From Oligoflexales bacterium (GTDB taxonomy: Bacteria > Bdellovibrionota_B > Oligoflexia > Oligoflexales > RGVZ01), in contig CANLUT010000005.1 of NCBI GenBank assembly GCA_947494335.1, positions 213,828 through 277,827 on the forward strand: a stretch of 64,000 nt of DNA, given 5' to 3'. The notes under the pieces were generated by a model. It did not search any database, was not told the DNA's origin, and saw only the letters and a list, made by a program, of their open reading frames with translations. The number at the start of each line of letters is the position of its first letter. Within the stretch, counting starts at the first letter, position 1. This document shows positions 8,082 through 18,772 of this stretch, piece by piece. The position numbers were made by a program, and so were the translations under genes.

Positions 8082-8597
8082 TTAAGAGGCTTTACTGACT
8101 TTTGACTCAGTAGGACTCAGGAATAGGAAATAGCTGTCAGCCATGGCATCAAATATCAGGCTTTGCTGGCATTTCTGACAGGCTTTTTCAGGGGCCGACT
8201 GTGCCGTGATAGATGCCTTGTCGGCTTTTACGTCGAGAAGGACTTCCATGTCGCCATGATCTTCGCAAACGTAGGGTGCAAAAAAAGACTCAACGGTCCC
8301 AGTGCCGATGGATTCGGGTACCATGTTGAATTGGTCGACCATTGGAATCGAACATTTCCTAAAGGTAAGTTGACCGAGTTTTTCCAGATCTTTAATCAGG
8401 AAAACCCATTCGCGAACTCCGCAGGAGTTGAAGTTAGTGATGCCCTCAAGATCCATGATAATTGAATTGGCTTGAATGCGAGGAACATCCTGTTGCCTGA
8501 ATGTGTCGTCAACATCACCTTTGAAAGTATAGAGAACGCCGTTTCCGGATTGTTCGATTTCAATCGTCAGACTGCCAAATGTGATTTTGTTGGACAT
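8082..8597 (-). CDS. STAS-domain protein with zinc-ribbon-like tail
   Basis: 171 residues from the ATG at 8597, seven bases after GGAG; the ATG two codons earlier lies too close to that site. Residues about 5-100 have the SpoIIAA/STAS pattern: a beta strand ending SIIMDLEGITNFNSCGVREW, where NSCG occupies the position of the regulatory DSSG motif of anti-sigma antagonists. The tail has Cys/His positions (VCEDHGD, then KACQKCQQSL) able to bind a metal. It heads the cheA-cheW operon. In related chemosensory clusters single STAS proteins modulate the kinase or an output module; that role here is inferred. Confidence 0.75.
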   Translation of the reverse strand: MSNKITFGSLTIEIEQSGNGVLYTFKGDVDDTFRQQDVPRIQANSIIMDLEGITNFNSCGVREWVFLIKDLEKLGQLTFRKCSIPMVDQFNMVPESIGTGTVESFFAPYVCEDHGDMEVLLDVKADKASITAQSAPEKACQKCQQSLIFDAMADSYFLFLSPTESKVSKAS

Positions 8598-8751
8598 GGT
8601 CATTCTCCGAGTAAGCCGTCGCTATTTGCTGGCAAACAAAACAATGTTTACCATGAGAGATTTCGGAGATTGGGTGCAAAAGCTTAAACGTACTTATTTG
8701 GCAAAAACCAAAAAAACACGAGAAATCTCGACAAGTCCAAAAGTTGCCTGG

Positions 8752-10140
<1,389 letters not shown>

Positions 10141-10225
10141 TTACGGGTCGTTTCATGCATAAATTTGACGCTAGTCACTCGTTGTTTTGTAAACGCCCTC
10201 AATTTGCTTAGGAGCGATCATCATT

Positions 10226-11752
10226 ATGAAAACTGGATTTAATAAAGAACCATGGAAAGCACTTCTACCAGAGACCTATGACTGGGCTGCAAAAGTTAAG
10301 CTCGATATGGTCTCTGCTATCGTTGCTGGTGCCACGCATGTCGTCGCCTTGGCCGAGGCTAAAGAGGGTGACGATTCGGTAAACCTAAATGCGCCTGAGT
10401 TGGCAGCTGATGTTCAGAAAAAGATTACGGAAGCGGTTGCTGCAGCCGGATGGAAAGGCTCTGGGAGTTTCGTTGCCATCGTTGACGGCAATCCTTACGT
10501 ATTGGTGTCCCCGACAAAAGTAAAGACGTCGAAGCCGCAGAAAAGTCGTGCGCTGGGACTTGATGCAGCGAGCGTCTTGAAAAATCTTAAGTCGTCTCGA
10601 GTTGTGCTCTGCAAGGCGGAGGGTCTTTGCACGAAGTCAGTTTTTGACGGTGTGGCCCAAGGATTTTATGCTCAAGGTTCATTTAAGGGTAAAAAGAAAG
10701 ATCCTTCCAAAAACCCGCTGCCGGGACATTTCAGTTTCTTTGGCGGAAAAATTGACGGTGATGACGAGAAGCACCTGCGCTCGATGATTCGGGCAACAGC
10801 TCTAACGCGGTTTATGCAAGATGCTCCGGCCAATTGGTTCGACCCGCTACGTTTTGCGGAAATCGCTGAAGACGTCTGCAAGGAAAACGGCATCAAAGTA
10901 ACAATTCACGATAAGGCATCATTGCAGACGCTTGGCATGGGTTCATTTCTCAGTGTTAACGCAGGTTCTGCAAATGAAGCGCGGATGATTGTCATGGAAA
11001 TTGATGGTCAGGATAACTCTAAGTCCGTCGCTCTGATTGGCAAAGGACTAACGTTTGATGCCGGCGGAGTTTCCCTCAAGCCCGGACTTGGCATGGAAGA
11101 GATGAAGTATGACATGTCAGGTGGAGCAGCCGTTTTGGGATCGGCGTTCTATTTCAGTCAGGTGAAACCGCCTGTTAAAACGATCTGTATTATTGGAGCG
11201 ACCGAGAACCTTATTAATTCACACGCCACCAAGCCAGGTGATGTGGTTGTCGCGATGAATGGTAAAACGATCGAAATTCAAAATACTGACGCTGAAGGGC
11301 GACTTGTGTTGGCGGACTTGGTTCACTATGCAAATGTCACGTTCAAGCCAGAAATGATGATCGACGTGGCAACATTGACGGGTGCCGTTTTGATTGCACT
11401 GGGTACTGTTGGCGCAGGACTGATGTCCAACGATGACGCAACCGCAGAGCATATCCTCAAAGCAAGTAAAGAAATCGGTGAGCCATTCTGGCAATTACCA
11501 CTTTGGCCTGAGCTTGAGCAGGAAACAAAGGGCACGACAGCCGATTTGAACAACATTGCAAAATCTTCAGTTAAAGCCGGAACCATCATGGGTGCCATGT
11601 TTATCAAGGAGTTTGTTGGTAACGCCAAGTGGGCTCACCTTGATATTGCTGGCACTGGCTGGAACTGCAAGGCCGTTGGATTCCCGGGCTCCGGAGGTTG
11701 TGCTTACGGCCTTCGGACCATGGTTGAGTCGGTGAAGCGTTTTGGCAAGTAA
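10226..11752 (+). CDS. pepA: Leucyl aminopeptidase, M17 family
   Basis: 508 residues, the usual length of M17 cytosolic aminopeptidases. The C-terminal catalytic domain carries the metal and catalytic signatures: GKGLTFDAGGVSLKPG near residue 272, YDMSGGAAV near 296 and NTDAEGRLVLADL near 353. The N-terminal domain (1-165) is more divergent, as usual. It removes N-terminal residues from peptides in the cytoplasm using two divalent metal ions. The ATG is preceded by GGAG ten bases upstream. The phosphatase gene overlaps its last 11 bases, so the two are probably translated in a coupled way. Confidence 0.94.
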   Translation: MKTGFNKEPWKALLPETYDWAAKVKLDMVSAIVAGATHVVALAEAKEGDDSVNLNAPELAADVQKKITEAVAAAGWKGSGSFVAIVDGNPYVLVSPTKVKTSKPQKSRALGLDAASVLKNLKSSRVVLCKAEGLCTKSVFDGVAQGFYAQGSFKGKKKDPSKNPLPGHFSFFGGKIDGDDEKHLRSMIRATALTRFMQDAPANWFDPLRFAEIAEDVCKENGIKVTIHDKASLQTLGMGSFLSVNAGSANEARMIVMEIDGQDNSKSVALIGKGLTFDAGGVSLKPGLGMEEMKYDMSGGAAVLGSAFYFSQVKPPVKTICIIGATENLINSHATKPGDVVVAMNGKTIEIQNTDAEGRLVLADLVHYANVTFKPEMMIDVATLTGAVLIALGTVGAGLMSNDDATAEHILKASKEIGEPFWQLPLWPELEQETKGTTADLNNIAKSSVKAGTIMGAMFIKEFVGNAKWAHLDIAGTGWNCKAVGFPGSGGCAYGLRTMVESVKRFGK

Positions 11753-12398
11753 AACGCCTTTTGTTCTCTTCGATATGGATGGAACGCTGCTCGACACGCG
11801 TCACGATATTGCGCGCGCCGCTAATAACGCACGCAAGGAGTTAGGGCTGTCGCAGCTTTCGCTCGAGGAGGTGGTGCGTGCTGTGGGTGACGGTGTTAAT
11901 TTGTTTGTTAGCCGAGTCACCTATCCACAAGAAGACGCGCGGTTTCTTGATGCAAGAAAAGTTTTTATGCGTCACTACGCTGCGAATGTTACCGGTGATA
12001 CAAAGCCCTATGACGGCGTACCTGAGCTGTTAAATTTTTTGCGGGACAGCGGAATTCCCATGGGGGTCGTCAGTAACAAACCAGCTGCGCTTGTCGACGA
12101 GTTGGTGCGTTTTTTTAATTGGCAGCCCTTCTTCAAGACATGGCTCGGTGGTGATTCCACGGCAAAACCTAAACCGGACAAGGGACCTCTTGTACATGCT
12201 TTAAATGTTAGTGGATTAGATTTGACTCATCCTATTGTGATGGTTGGCGATGGGCATCAGGATGTGCTTGCAGCTAAGGCCATGCAGTGTCAGGCAATCT
12301 GGGTCAGCTGGGGCTTTAATCCTGAGCATCCCGCTGATTATCCGAGTTTTCGCGCGGATCATCCGCGCGATATTTCACGTTTTCTAATGACGCGCTAG
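11742..12398 (+). CDS. gph: HAD-superfamily phosphatase, phosphoglycolate phosphatase-like
   Basis: 218 residues. HAD motifs: I FDMDGTLLDT near residue 9 with the nucleophile Asp and acid/base Asp, II VVSNKP, III the Lys in AKPKPDKG, IV VGDGHQDVLAAKA. The helical cap lies at about residues 18-85, as in phosphoglycolate phosphatases (Gph/PGP) and the related pyrophosphatase PpaX; the exact substrate is not decidable. The only available start is the TTG at 11742, because an in-frame TGA lies three codons upstream. It overlaps pepA by 11 bases, which fits translational coupling. Confidence 0.85.
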   Translation: MASKTPFVLFDMDGTLLDTRHDIARAANNARKELGLSQLSLEEVVRAVGDGVNLFVSRVTYPQEDARFLDARKVFMRHYAANVTGDTKPYDGVPELLNFLRDSGIPMGVVSNKPAALVDELVRFFNWQPFFKTWLGGDSTAKPKPDKGPLVHALNVSGLDLTHPIVMVGDGHQDVLAAKAMQCQAIWVSWGFNPEHPADYPSFRADHPRDISRFLMTR

Positions 12399-12434
12399 GC
12401 TGGTTCGTATCGTTGTCAGTGATCGTCTGCCTAA

Positions 12435-12779
12435 TTAGAGGCATTCACCTTGGTAATATTGAATCATCACGGTCATATCTTTTTGCGACCGTAAGTCGCA
12501 TGTAGCTTTTGTTTCGTACCAAACATAGGCAGACGGATTGTACCATCGATTGTCGATGGCCGTCGCTTTTACTGCTGCTGGATCAATGGAGCAAGGCAAG
12601 GCTTTTTGCTTCAGTTTTTCCACCGCATTGGCAAGACAGTGTTTGACAATGTGAAGGTCTGAGGCTGTTGTCGGTTTGCCAACCGATGTGACATGGCTCG
12701 TGCTATTTTGAGAGCCCTTTACGCCGCAAGCAGATACTGCGAGCGCGAGTAGTGACGTCATGTAAAAGCGCTTTGTCAT
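12435..12779 (-). CDS. Small lipoprotein of unknown function
   Basis: 114 residues; GGAGG seven bases before the ATG. Signal MTKRFYMTSLLALAVSAC with lipobox VSAC (Cys18) predicts a lipid-anchored periplasmic protein. The mature part has four more Cys (KHCLANA, LPCSID, ATCDLRS, GECL) that could form two disulfides. No family recognised. Convergent with the HAD phosphatase. Confidence 0.7.
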   Translation of the reverse strand: MTKRFYMTSLLALAVSACGVKGSQNSTSHVTSVGKPTTASDLHIVKHCLANAVEKLKQKALPCSIDPAAVKATAIDNRWYNPSAYVWYETKATCDLRSQKDMTVMIQYYQGECL

Positions 12780-13078
12780 AATTGGCCTCCAAAGCTCGGT
12801 GACACCGAGACTGTCCAGAGCAAATGGCGGGCCAATTTTAAGGTCCTGAATTCATTGATGCCTAACCAGTCCAGATGTCAAAGGCATTGACGGCCTGGGA
12901 TCATGGTTGGAGTTCACTGCCTGTTCTAAAGGGTTAAAGAGCGCACCTTGTCGCAGTGATTTCAAATTCCTTGCATTAACTGGAGGTAAGTATCTGAAAA
13001 TAATGGAATAATTTGCGTTAAAGCTCCCTTGTCTCATCTAATCTTAGTAAGTTACCGAATACCGTTTGGGAGCTGTCG

Positions 13079-14785
13079 ATGGGGTTCAGGCGAAAAGATT
13101 ATAAATTTCAGAAGACTGCAGGTGAAGAGGGTAGCCTGAGTATTGTCTTCGTGGTGCTGCTTTCAGCGGCGTCCCTTGTAGGTGTTTCCGCATTAGTGAA
13201 AAAGTATTCTGATGAGGGCAAGGTTGCCAAGCTAAATGAGCGTAGGGCCGACGCCGCGTTAAATCCGATAAATGCGGCGATCGTGGCGAAGTCCCTTTTC
13301 TCTCCGCCGGGTCTGTGGACAACGCCTAACTTGGTTGGTCAACCCTCTCGTATGCCGAGTCTATATGTAGATCCATATATCCCCTCGGCAGCCGTATTCA
13401 CGGGTAGTCCTCCTGCAGGATTGACGCTGGTAAATCCAAGTCCTGCCGGTAGCGCTATCTGGAGTAGCGCTGCCTATGCTAGTACCCGCAGTATTGATGT
13501 CTTTGCGGTTGATAGAAATCGATTAAATCCAGCTGGTCTCAACAGTTTGTTGACCGATGCGGCTGATGGCGGTTCGTTCGACGCTAGTTTGCTGTCACGA
13601 ATGCCAACAACAAAGTCTACGATCAAGAACTTTGTTCTCTCGCATTGTACGCCCACAGGTGCGCCGTCTCCGAGCTTTACCGGGGTTTATTGCGTTCAGG
13701 CTGATTTCATCACAGCAAACTATAGCGTTAACAGTAATGCAGCATCGGGAAGTAACTCATCAACGGTATTTTTAGGGACACTACCGGTTCCACCCCCGCC
13801 TGTGTGCAATGGTGTCGTCGTTCCACCAAACATTCAGCCAGGTGACACCAGAACCGTGACGGTTTCAGCATCGGGAGTTGTAACAGGCTACACGTTCTCC
13901 GTTAGAGCGATGGTTGGTGGAGTGATGCGAACGTACGTCAATCAGGATGTGAGTAGGGTTTTGACGGCAGCCAACAGCGTTCGGGGAACGGCTAATCTCG
14001 CGCCCTTGACCATCAACTTGTCAGATCTTAACTCGTTCAACTATACGACGATGCCGAGTGGAACCAGGCTTAGCGTTAATGTTTCCTTGAAAGGTGTTAC
14101 CGGTGCGGCAGTCGCTTGTCCTGCGCCCAACATCGTCGTCACAAGGCCTAGTTGCTCGTTGGCTTTCAATAAGACGACGCCCTATATGGCCGGAGAACTT
14201 GTGACTATGAATTACGGCCTTGCAAATTCGCGAACGGGCGATGTTTCGGACTATCAACAACAAAATATTGCCATGAGCGGACGACCTCCAGCGTCACCCG
14301 ATGGGAATCGGCAATATTCAGGCACAGCGCCCGGAGGCAACAACGTGCCTATATCTGCCTCAGTGACGCTGCGGCGCGGGCCTTTGGTGGTGGCGCAGTG
14401 TAGCACTTCAGGAATAAGCACTTTCCCGTGTCGGCCAAATCCAAACTTTGCAAGAGGTACACATTATGGAAATCAAGCGAACTGGGATCCGAGTCGGTTT
14501 TTAAGTATTCCGGGACGTTTGCCGTTTGAACTTTACAATCAAATTGCCGGAAATCCCGGGAACTCATCTCTTGTCGATTCAGCAGGCAACCGTACAGAGT
14601 TGTGTCAGCGAGTTTTTGGGCCTTATGCAGCGCCTTGGGGCGGGGGAGCATTGCGATACAGTAGTCCTGGTAACAACACGGTTTGTTTTGGTGTCAATGG
14701 GCGAGACTGTCGAAATGCAAAAGCCGCTGGTAATCCGCCTCACATCACCTGGACACTATGTCGCTGTGACATTAGATTTCCGTAG
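13079..14785 (+). CDS. Large pilin-like protein, possible minor pseudopilin
   Basis: 568 residues. The N-terminus has a basic leader (MGFRRKDYKFQK), a Gly18-Ser19 junction and a 20-residue hydrophobic helix (SLSIVFVVLLSAASLVGVS), the layout of type IV pilin-like precursors, followed by a long extracytoplasmic region with many Cys and Ser/Thr/Pro. Position +5 after the putative cleavage is Val, not Glu; tip pseudopilins of the GspK/PilX kind also lack Glu5. The two genes downstream have similar N-termini, the third canonical. Likely role: tip or minor subunit of a type IV pilus or type II secretion pseudopilus (inferred). An assembly ATPase or prepilin peptidase is not in the window. Confidence 0.6.
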   Translation: MGFRRKDYKFQKTAGEEGSLSIVFVVLLSAASLVGVSALVKKYSDEGKVAKLNERRADAALNPINAAIVAKSLFSPPGLWTTPNLVGQPSRMPSLYVDPYIPSAAVFTGSPPAGLTLVNPSPAGSAIWSSAAYASTRSIDVFAVDRNRLNPAGLNSLLTDAADGGSFDASLLSRMPTTKSTIKNFVLSHCTPTGAPSPSFTGVYCVQADFITANYSVNSNAASGSNSSTVFLGTLPVPPPPVCNGVVVPPNIQPGDTRTVTVSASGVVTGYTFSVRAMVGGVMRTYVNQDVSRVLTAANSVRGTANLAPLTINLSDLNSFNYTTMPSGTRLSVNVSLKGVTGAAVACPAPNIVVTRPSCSLAFNKTTPYMAGELVTMNYGLANSRTGDVSDYQQQNIAMSGRPPASPDGNRQYSGTAPGGNNVPISASVTLRRGPLVVAQCSTSGISTFPCRPNPNFARGTHYGNQANWDPSRFLSIPGRLPFELYNQIAGNPGNSSLVDSAGNRTELCQRVFGPYAAPWGGGALRYSSPGNNTVCFGVNGRDCRNAKAAGNPPHITWTLCRCDIRFP

Positions 14786-14815
14786 ATTAATTTAAGCGAT
14801 GGAGTTTTTTCAGGC

Positions 14816-15562
14816 GTGAAACTAGGAGCAAAAAATATTTTCGATTTGATTTTAAGGCCTCTGCTGTGGGGTGAGGTTGGAGCCTCTATGCCTGCAATTT
14901 TAGTGTCATCAGGAATTCTCGGTATTTTGGGCTTTGGTGTCATAAAGTCACTGGGTGAAGCTGGAAAATTTCAAAATGAAAATGCTGTGCGTGCCTCTGC
15001 GACAAAATTTCAAGATGTGATGCGAGCAGAGCTCGCCAAAACTGCCAGAAAATTCATTGCCGATGATTGTACTGGTAGTCGTTTTGGTGGGGTGTCTAAT
15101 CCGCTAAAGTTTGCGTTTGACAAGCTTGATATAAACTCTTTGGATAGCGGTGACAGCGTTTCCATGCGCTACACGACGACGCCTGTTGCACGCGCGTCTG
15201 ACCATAAAGATGCTGCCAAGCGCTGTACACAGCCGAGAAATGGAATTGCCAATGGGGCGAGGATCGGGGCTGGAGAGTACGCATATTTCTGTTTAAAGTT
15301 TGAGGCATCACAGAATTATGTTCAAAAAGGCAATCTCAGCACCCAGTCTTTTTGGCGCATCCCAGATACGTTCATGGAAGTTATGATTGTACCTGTTCAG
15401 CTACAGACAGATACGCCCATTTTGTGCCGCGACGTCAATGGTGGTGCTCAAGGTGCTAAGATCCTGTACTCAGTTTACTACTCTAGTCAATTTGGTGCGT
15501 CGTCTGGAGGATCTCTTGGAAAGCGCCTTTACGGGGTATTTTACGTGAGTGGGGATCAATGA
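14816..15562 (+). CDS. Pilin-like protein with atypical N-terminus
   Basis: 248 residues from a GTG at 14816, 30 bases after the preceding gene. A 22-residue leader ends in Gly22, followed by ASMPAILVSSGILGILGFGVIKS, a hydrophobic helix with Pro at +4 and no Glu at +5, then an amphipathic helix (GEAGKFQNENAVRASATKF) and a globular part with five or more Cys. This matches the shape of minor pilins but not the consensus, so the class is inferred mainly from position between two other pilin-like genes. Confidence 0.55.
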   Translation: MKLGAKNIFDLILRPLLWGEVGASMPAILVSSGILGILGFGVIKSLGEAGKFQNENAVRASATKFQDVMRAELAKTARKFIADDCTGSRFGGVSNPLKFAFDKLDINSLDSGDSVSMRYTTTPVARASDHKDAAKRCTQPRNGIANGARIGAGEYAYFCLKFEASQNYVQKGNLSTQSFWRIPDTFMEVMIVPVQLQTDTPILCRDVNGGAQGAKILYSVYYSSQFGASSGGSLGKRLYGVFYVSGDQ

Positions 15563-15575
15563 TGAGCAGGCTGAC

Positions 15576-16361
15576 ATGAAAAAATTTTTGAATTATTTTG
15601 AGACCAAGAGATCTTGGAGAGGTTGGGATCGTCGAGCTGGAATGAGCCTGGTTGAACTTTTGGTCTCCATAGGTATTGCTGGAATCGTCATGACTTTTGC
15701 GGTTCGCTATTATCGCACATATCTAGAGCAGAAATGGGTGCAGGAGACCAAGTCAAATATGCAGGCGACCAAAGAGCAAGTGGCGGCTGTCTTGCGCAAA
15801 AAGATTCCTCGCTCCATCGCTGCACTTAGTGTGTCGCCGCCAACTACGAATGCGGCAGTCTGGACTTGCCCTTCCGGGGGGCCGTGTCGACTTTCCACAG
15901 ATGCTATCAATGGCATCCGAATTGAAGTGACTTGTACATCGACAAGTGGCATTTCGATTCTCGATAAAACCCCTTTTGATCAAGTTTCTGCGAATTTGAC
16001 TGGCCAATGTATCAAGTGTGGAAAAGGAACCAGGCCGGTGATGACCATCCAGCTATACACTGGAGGCGTTTTGACGAGTAGTAAGCAGTTTCCGCAGACT
16101 AATGCCTATAATAATTTAGTGGCGATGGGTATGTGCTTTGATGCTCCGTTGTACCAAGAAAACACTGGTACCGCGGCAGTCCCAAATATGGTCAATCGAT
16201 GGGATCGATGGAAGATCACACTTCTGCCGTACTATTTTACGCAGATGCCGACAGTAAGCCACTCTGCTGCTGAACTGGCAGCACGAATCAAATTCGTACC
16301 TGAACAGATCATGCTAGCGCCAGATGCCCAGCTTGGGCCCAATATGCGGATTATCAGATGA
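15576..16361 (+). CDS. Type IV prepilin-like minor subunit
   Basis: 261 residues from the ATG at 15576 (AGCAGG upstream); a GTG at 15549 would overlap the previous gene but adds nothing recognisable. The prepilin signature is canonical: basic leader ending DRRAG, cleavage after Gly22, then MSLVELLVSIGIAGIVM with Glu at +5. The C-terminal part has paired Cys (CIKCGKG, WTCPSGGPC). Prepilin peptidase would cleave and methylate it. It gives the best support for reading the three-gene cluster as minor pilins or pseudopilins acting in adhesion, motility, DNA uptake or secretion. Confidence 0.8.
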   Translation: MKKFLNYFETKRSWRGWDRRAGMSLVELLVSIGIAGIVMTFAVRYYRTYLEQKWVQETKSNMQATKEQVAAVLRKKIPRSIAALSVSPPTTNAAVWTCPSGGPCRLSTDAINGIRIEVTCTSTSGISILDKTPFDQVSANLTGQCIKCGKGTRPVMTIQLYTGGVLTSSKQFPQTNAYNNLVAMGMCFDAPLYQENTGTAAVPNMVNRWDRWKITLLPYYFTQMPTVSHSAAELAARIKFVPEQIMLAPDAQLGPNMRIIR

Positions 16362-16406
16362 ATCTTTGAACTTGTTAGAGCGGCTTGCAAAAGCTACGAA
16401 CACAAA

Positions 16407-16655
16407 TCAGTTGCATGTTACCTGTATATTTGCACAGTAAATGTAATCGCCATCATGACCTGTCATAACTTCGTTTCTGAAGCAACGTGGACCCAAGTTC
16501 ATCCGACCATAGTCCACATTGACCTGACAAGATCCATCCTGAATCATGGTTCTGGCTCGCTCGGAAACTTGCTCAGCGTATGATGGTTGAAAAAAAGATA
16601 GCATTAGCCCGGCGCCAACTGCGCCAGAGATGACAGAAATAATCACTGTTTTCAT
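16407..16655 (-). CDS. Small exported protein
   Basis: 82 residues; GGGAG eight bases before the ATG. Signal peptide MKTVIISVISGAVGAGLMLS... ending in PSYA, leaving a mature protein of about 55 residues with four Cys (SCQVN, PRCFRN, YCANIQ, TCN), which suggests two disulfides in the periplasm. No family recognised. It lies 23 bases after the glucokinase gene and may share its transcript. Confidence 0.65.
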   Translation of the reverse strand: MKTVIISVISGAVGAGLMLSFFQPSYAEQVSERARTMIQDGSCQVNVDYGRMNLGPRCFRNEVMTGHDGDYIYCANIQVTCN

Positions 16656-16678
16656 GCAGGATCTCCCGTGTAGTTGTT

Positions 16679-17665
16679 TTACAATCTAATGACGGAGCAC
16701 TGAATCGCCGCTCCCTTGAGACCGTTCACATCATCCATGATAACAAAAACCGGTATTGATTTCAGTAGCTCACTGAATCGACCTTTATCTGTAAATCCGC
16801 GCATAAAGTATTTTTGCAGATCGTTGCTTATACGTGGCGCGACACCTCCACCAAGGAAGACGCCCTGACGCGGAACGCATTTTAAGGACAAATTGGCGGC
16901 CTCTCGTCCATATAGCGTTGCATAAAGCGCAACAACGTCGCTTGCAAAGGGGTCACCTGCAGCGTTTGCTTTGATGATGGGTTCGCCCCAGTCAAATTGG
17001 CTTGATGGCAGGCTTCCCAAGTATGCAGGAAGTTCCGTCTTTCGATGTCCTGCCAAAAAGCGCGATAAATTCCTAAAGCCATCTCGTCCCCCAAGCACTC
17101 TTTCCCAACTTACGTGCTCGGGGTATTCGCGTCGTAAATACAGAAGCAACTCGTCTTCGATAGGGTTTGTGGGACTAAAGGATGCGTGGCCGCCTTCTCC
17201 TGGCATGGGGTGATGGGTTTTCCCATTCCAACCGATAATCGCTTCGCCGAGGCCCGTGCCTGCTGCGATCAATGCCATGGCTCCAGGGCCTGGTGAACCG
17301 GGATTGATCGTAAATTTTCCAGATGCCTCGAGACCAAGGAGTCCCCAGCCGTGGGATTCCATGTCGTTACAAATTTTAAATGGAGTGTGGAACGTGTGTT
17401 CCATCTCATCGGAATCGATACTCCAGCCAAGGTTTGTCAGGTGAACGCGACCATCGATCACGGGTCCAGCAACCCCAGCTCCAATGGCGTCAAATTTCAG
17501 TTCAGGGTTTTGCTTACACCAAGCCGTGACCATGGAAGGTAAAGAGCGAAAGTCGCTGCTCGCAAATTTTGTTAATCCTAGAATCTTTGTGACCTTGGTT
17601 CCTTCAAGCGTGCACTGTCCCAATGCAGACTTGGTCCCTCCGATGTCGATCGCCAGAATTTTCAT
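16679..17665 (-). CDS. glk: Glucokinase
   Basis: 328 residues from ATG 17665; AGGAGG lies eleven bases upstream, and a TTG three codons earlier is the alternative. Phosphorylates glucose to glucose 6-phosphate with ATP in the cytoplasm. The N-terminal phosphate loop LAIDIGGTKSALG, the AGVAGPVIDGRVHLTNLGW sugar-site region, NDMESHGWGLLG with the catalytic Asp, the adenosine-site AAGTGLGEAIIG and PGEGGHASFSP identify the bacterial Glk (PF02685) family rather than ROK kinases, since the ROK zinc motif is absent. It feeds glycolysis together with eno nearby. Confidence 0.92.
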   Translation of the reverse strand: MKILAIDIGGTKSALGQCTLEGTKVTKILGLTKFASSDFRSLPSMVTAWCKQNPELKFDAIGAGVAGPVIDGRVHLTNLGWSIDSDEMEHTFHTPFKICNDMESHGWGLLGLEASGKFTINPGSPGPGAMALIAAGTGLGEAIIGWNGKTHHPMPGEGGHASFSPTNPIEDELLLYLRREYPEHVSWERVLGGRDGFRNLSRFLAGHRKTELPAYLGSLPSSQFDWGEPIIKANAAGDPFASDVVALYATLYGREAANLSLKCVPRQGVFLGGGVAPRISNDLQKYFMRGFTDKGRFSELLKSIPVFVIMDDVNGLKGAAIQCSVIRL

Positions 17666-17892
17666 ATGAGCCAATACCTCCTATCTGCCTTAATTTACCG
17701 ATAGAATGTCGGTCTAGCTAGCAGATAATCAAAGGCCGAATGATTGAGGGGTCTTCAGCAACGTAAGTATGTCTGATATTCTTTCTTCAGGTTTAACGCA
17801 GTTGGATAATCGGGCTTCAGACTCCTTGTGTCTTTGTAGTAACATCAGTCACTAGCGATTTGTTTTGATGCTGCCACCAAACAGGAGATGAA

Positions 17893-18765
17893 ATGTCGTC
17901 AAGCCCACTTGATAATTTGCTCAAGCTATTAAAAGTCACACCTGTTGAAAGTGATGTGTTTGTTGGGCATGCGCAGGATCTTGGTTTTGGCCAGCTTTTT
18001 GGAGGCCACGTGCTTGCCCAGTCGCTGATGGCCGCAGCTCAGACCATAGAATCCGATCGGTTGTGTCATTCCCTCCATGGATATTTTTTGCGTCTCGGTC
18101 GCACCAATGAACCGATTCATTACGAAGTGGACCGCGTGCGTAGCGGGCAAAGTTTTTCAACCAGGCTTGTCGTTGCAAAGCAGGGTGGTGTTGCGATATT
18201 TTCAATGTCGGCTTCATTTCAAAGGTTGGAACCAGGATTCTCGCATCAGGATTCCATGCCGCAAAATGTAAAGGGCCCTGACGGTCTTCTTAGCGAGCTC
18301 GAGCGTGTGCGGAGTGTGAAAGAAAAGATTCCCGAAAAGGCTCGCGATGCATTGACAGCAGATCGGGCCATTGAGATTCGTGTAGCAGATCCCGTAGATT
18401 ATTTTTCGCCTGAACAGCGACCAGCCATAAAAAATTCATGGTTCAGAACATTGGGTTCCGTGCAAGATCCTGATCCCTATCTGCATCAGGCTGTGTTGGC
18501 TTATGCCTCAGATTTTGGTTTGGCTTCTACCGCCGGGATGCCCCATGGCTTTACTTTCTTTAAACCTGGAATTCAAATTGCCAGTCTTGATCATTCCCTT
18601 TGGTTTCATCGCGCCGTCGATCTCGATGGATGGATGCTCTACGCCAAAGATAGTCCATCTGCAGCGGGTGCCCGTGGATTTAACCGCGGGCAGATTTTTA
18701 GTCATGACGGACAGCTCATGGCGTCCGTGGCTCAAGAGTCCTTAATTCGTGTCGCAAAAAAGTAA
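17893..18765 (+). CDS. tesB: Acyl-CoA thioesterase II
   Basis: 290 residues, a double hot-dog protein. GQLFGGHVLAQSLMAAAQT near residue 36 is the first hot-dog helix region, CHSLHGYFLRLGRTNEPI follows it, and LDHSLWFHRAVDLDGWMLY near 235 with FNRGQIFSHDGQLMASVAQE is the C-terminal domain signature. It hydrolyses medium- and long-chain acyl-CoA to free acid and CoA. AGGAG precedes the ATG by five bases. A single gene, convergent with the pirin gene with a gap of only seven bases. Confidence 0.93.
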   Translation: MSSSPLDNLLKLLKVTPVESDVFVGHAQDLGFGQLFGGHVLAQSLMAAAQTIESDRLCHSLHGYFLRLGRTNEPIHYEVDRVRSGQSFSTRLVVAKQGGVAIFSMSASFQRLEPGFSHQDSMPQNVKGPDGLLSELERVRSVKEKIPEKARDALTADRAIEIRVADPVDYFSPEQRPAIKNSWFRTLGSVQDPDPYLHQAVLAYASDFGLASTAGMPHGFTFFKPGIQIASLDHSLWFHRAVDLDGWMLYAKDSPSAAGARGFNRGQIFSHDGQLMASVAQESLIRVAKK

Positions 18766-18772
18766 TGAGTGC

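Noticed and set aside
7283..8098. Long plus-strand frame (271 codons) opposite cheA
   Set aside because: Antisense shadow of the well-supported CheA reading frame; Ser/Arg-rich product typical of such shadows.
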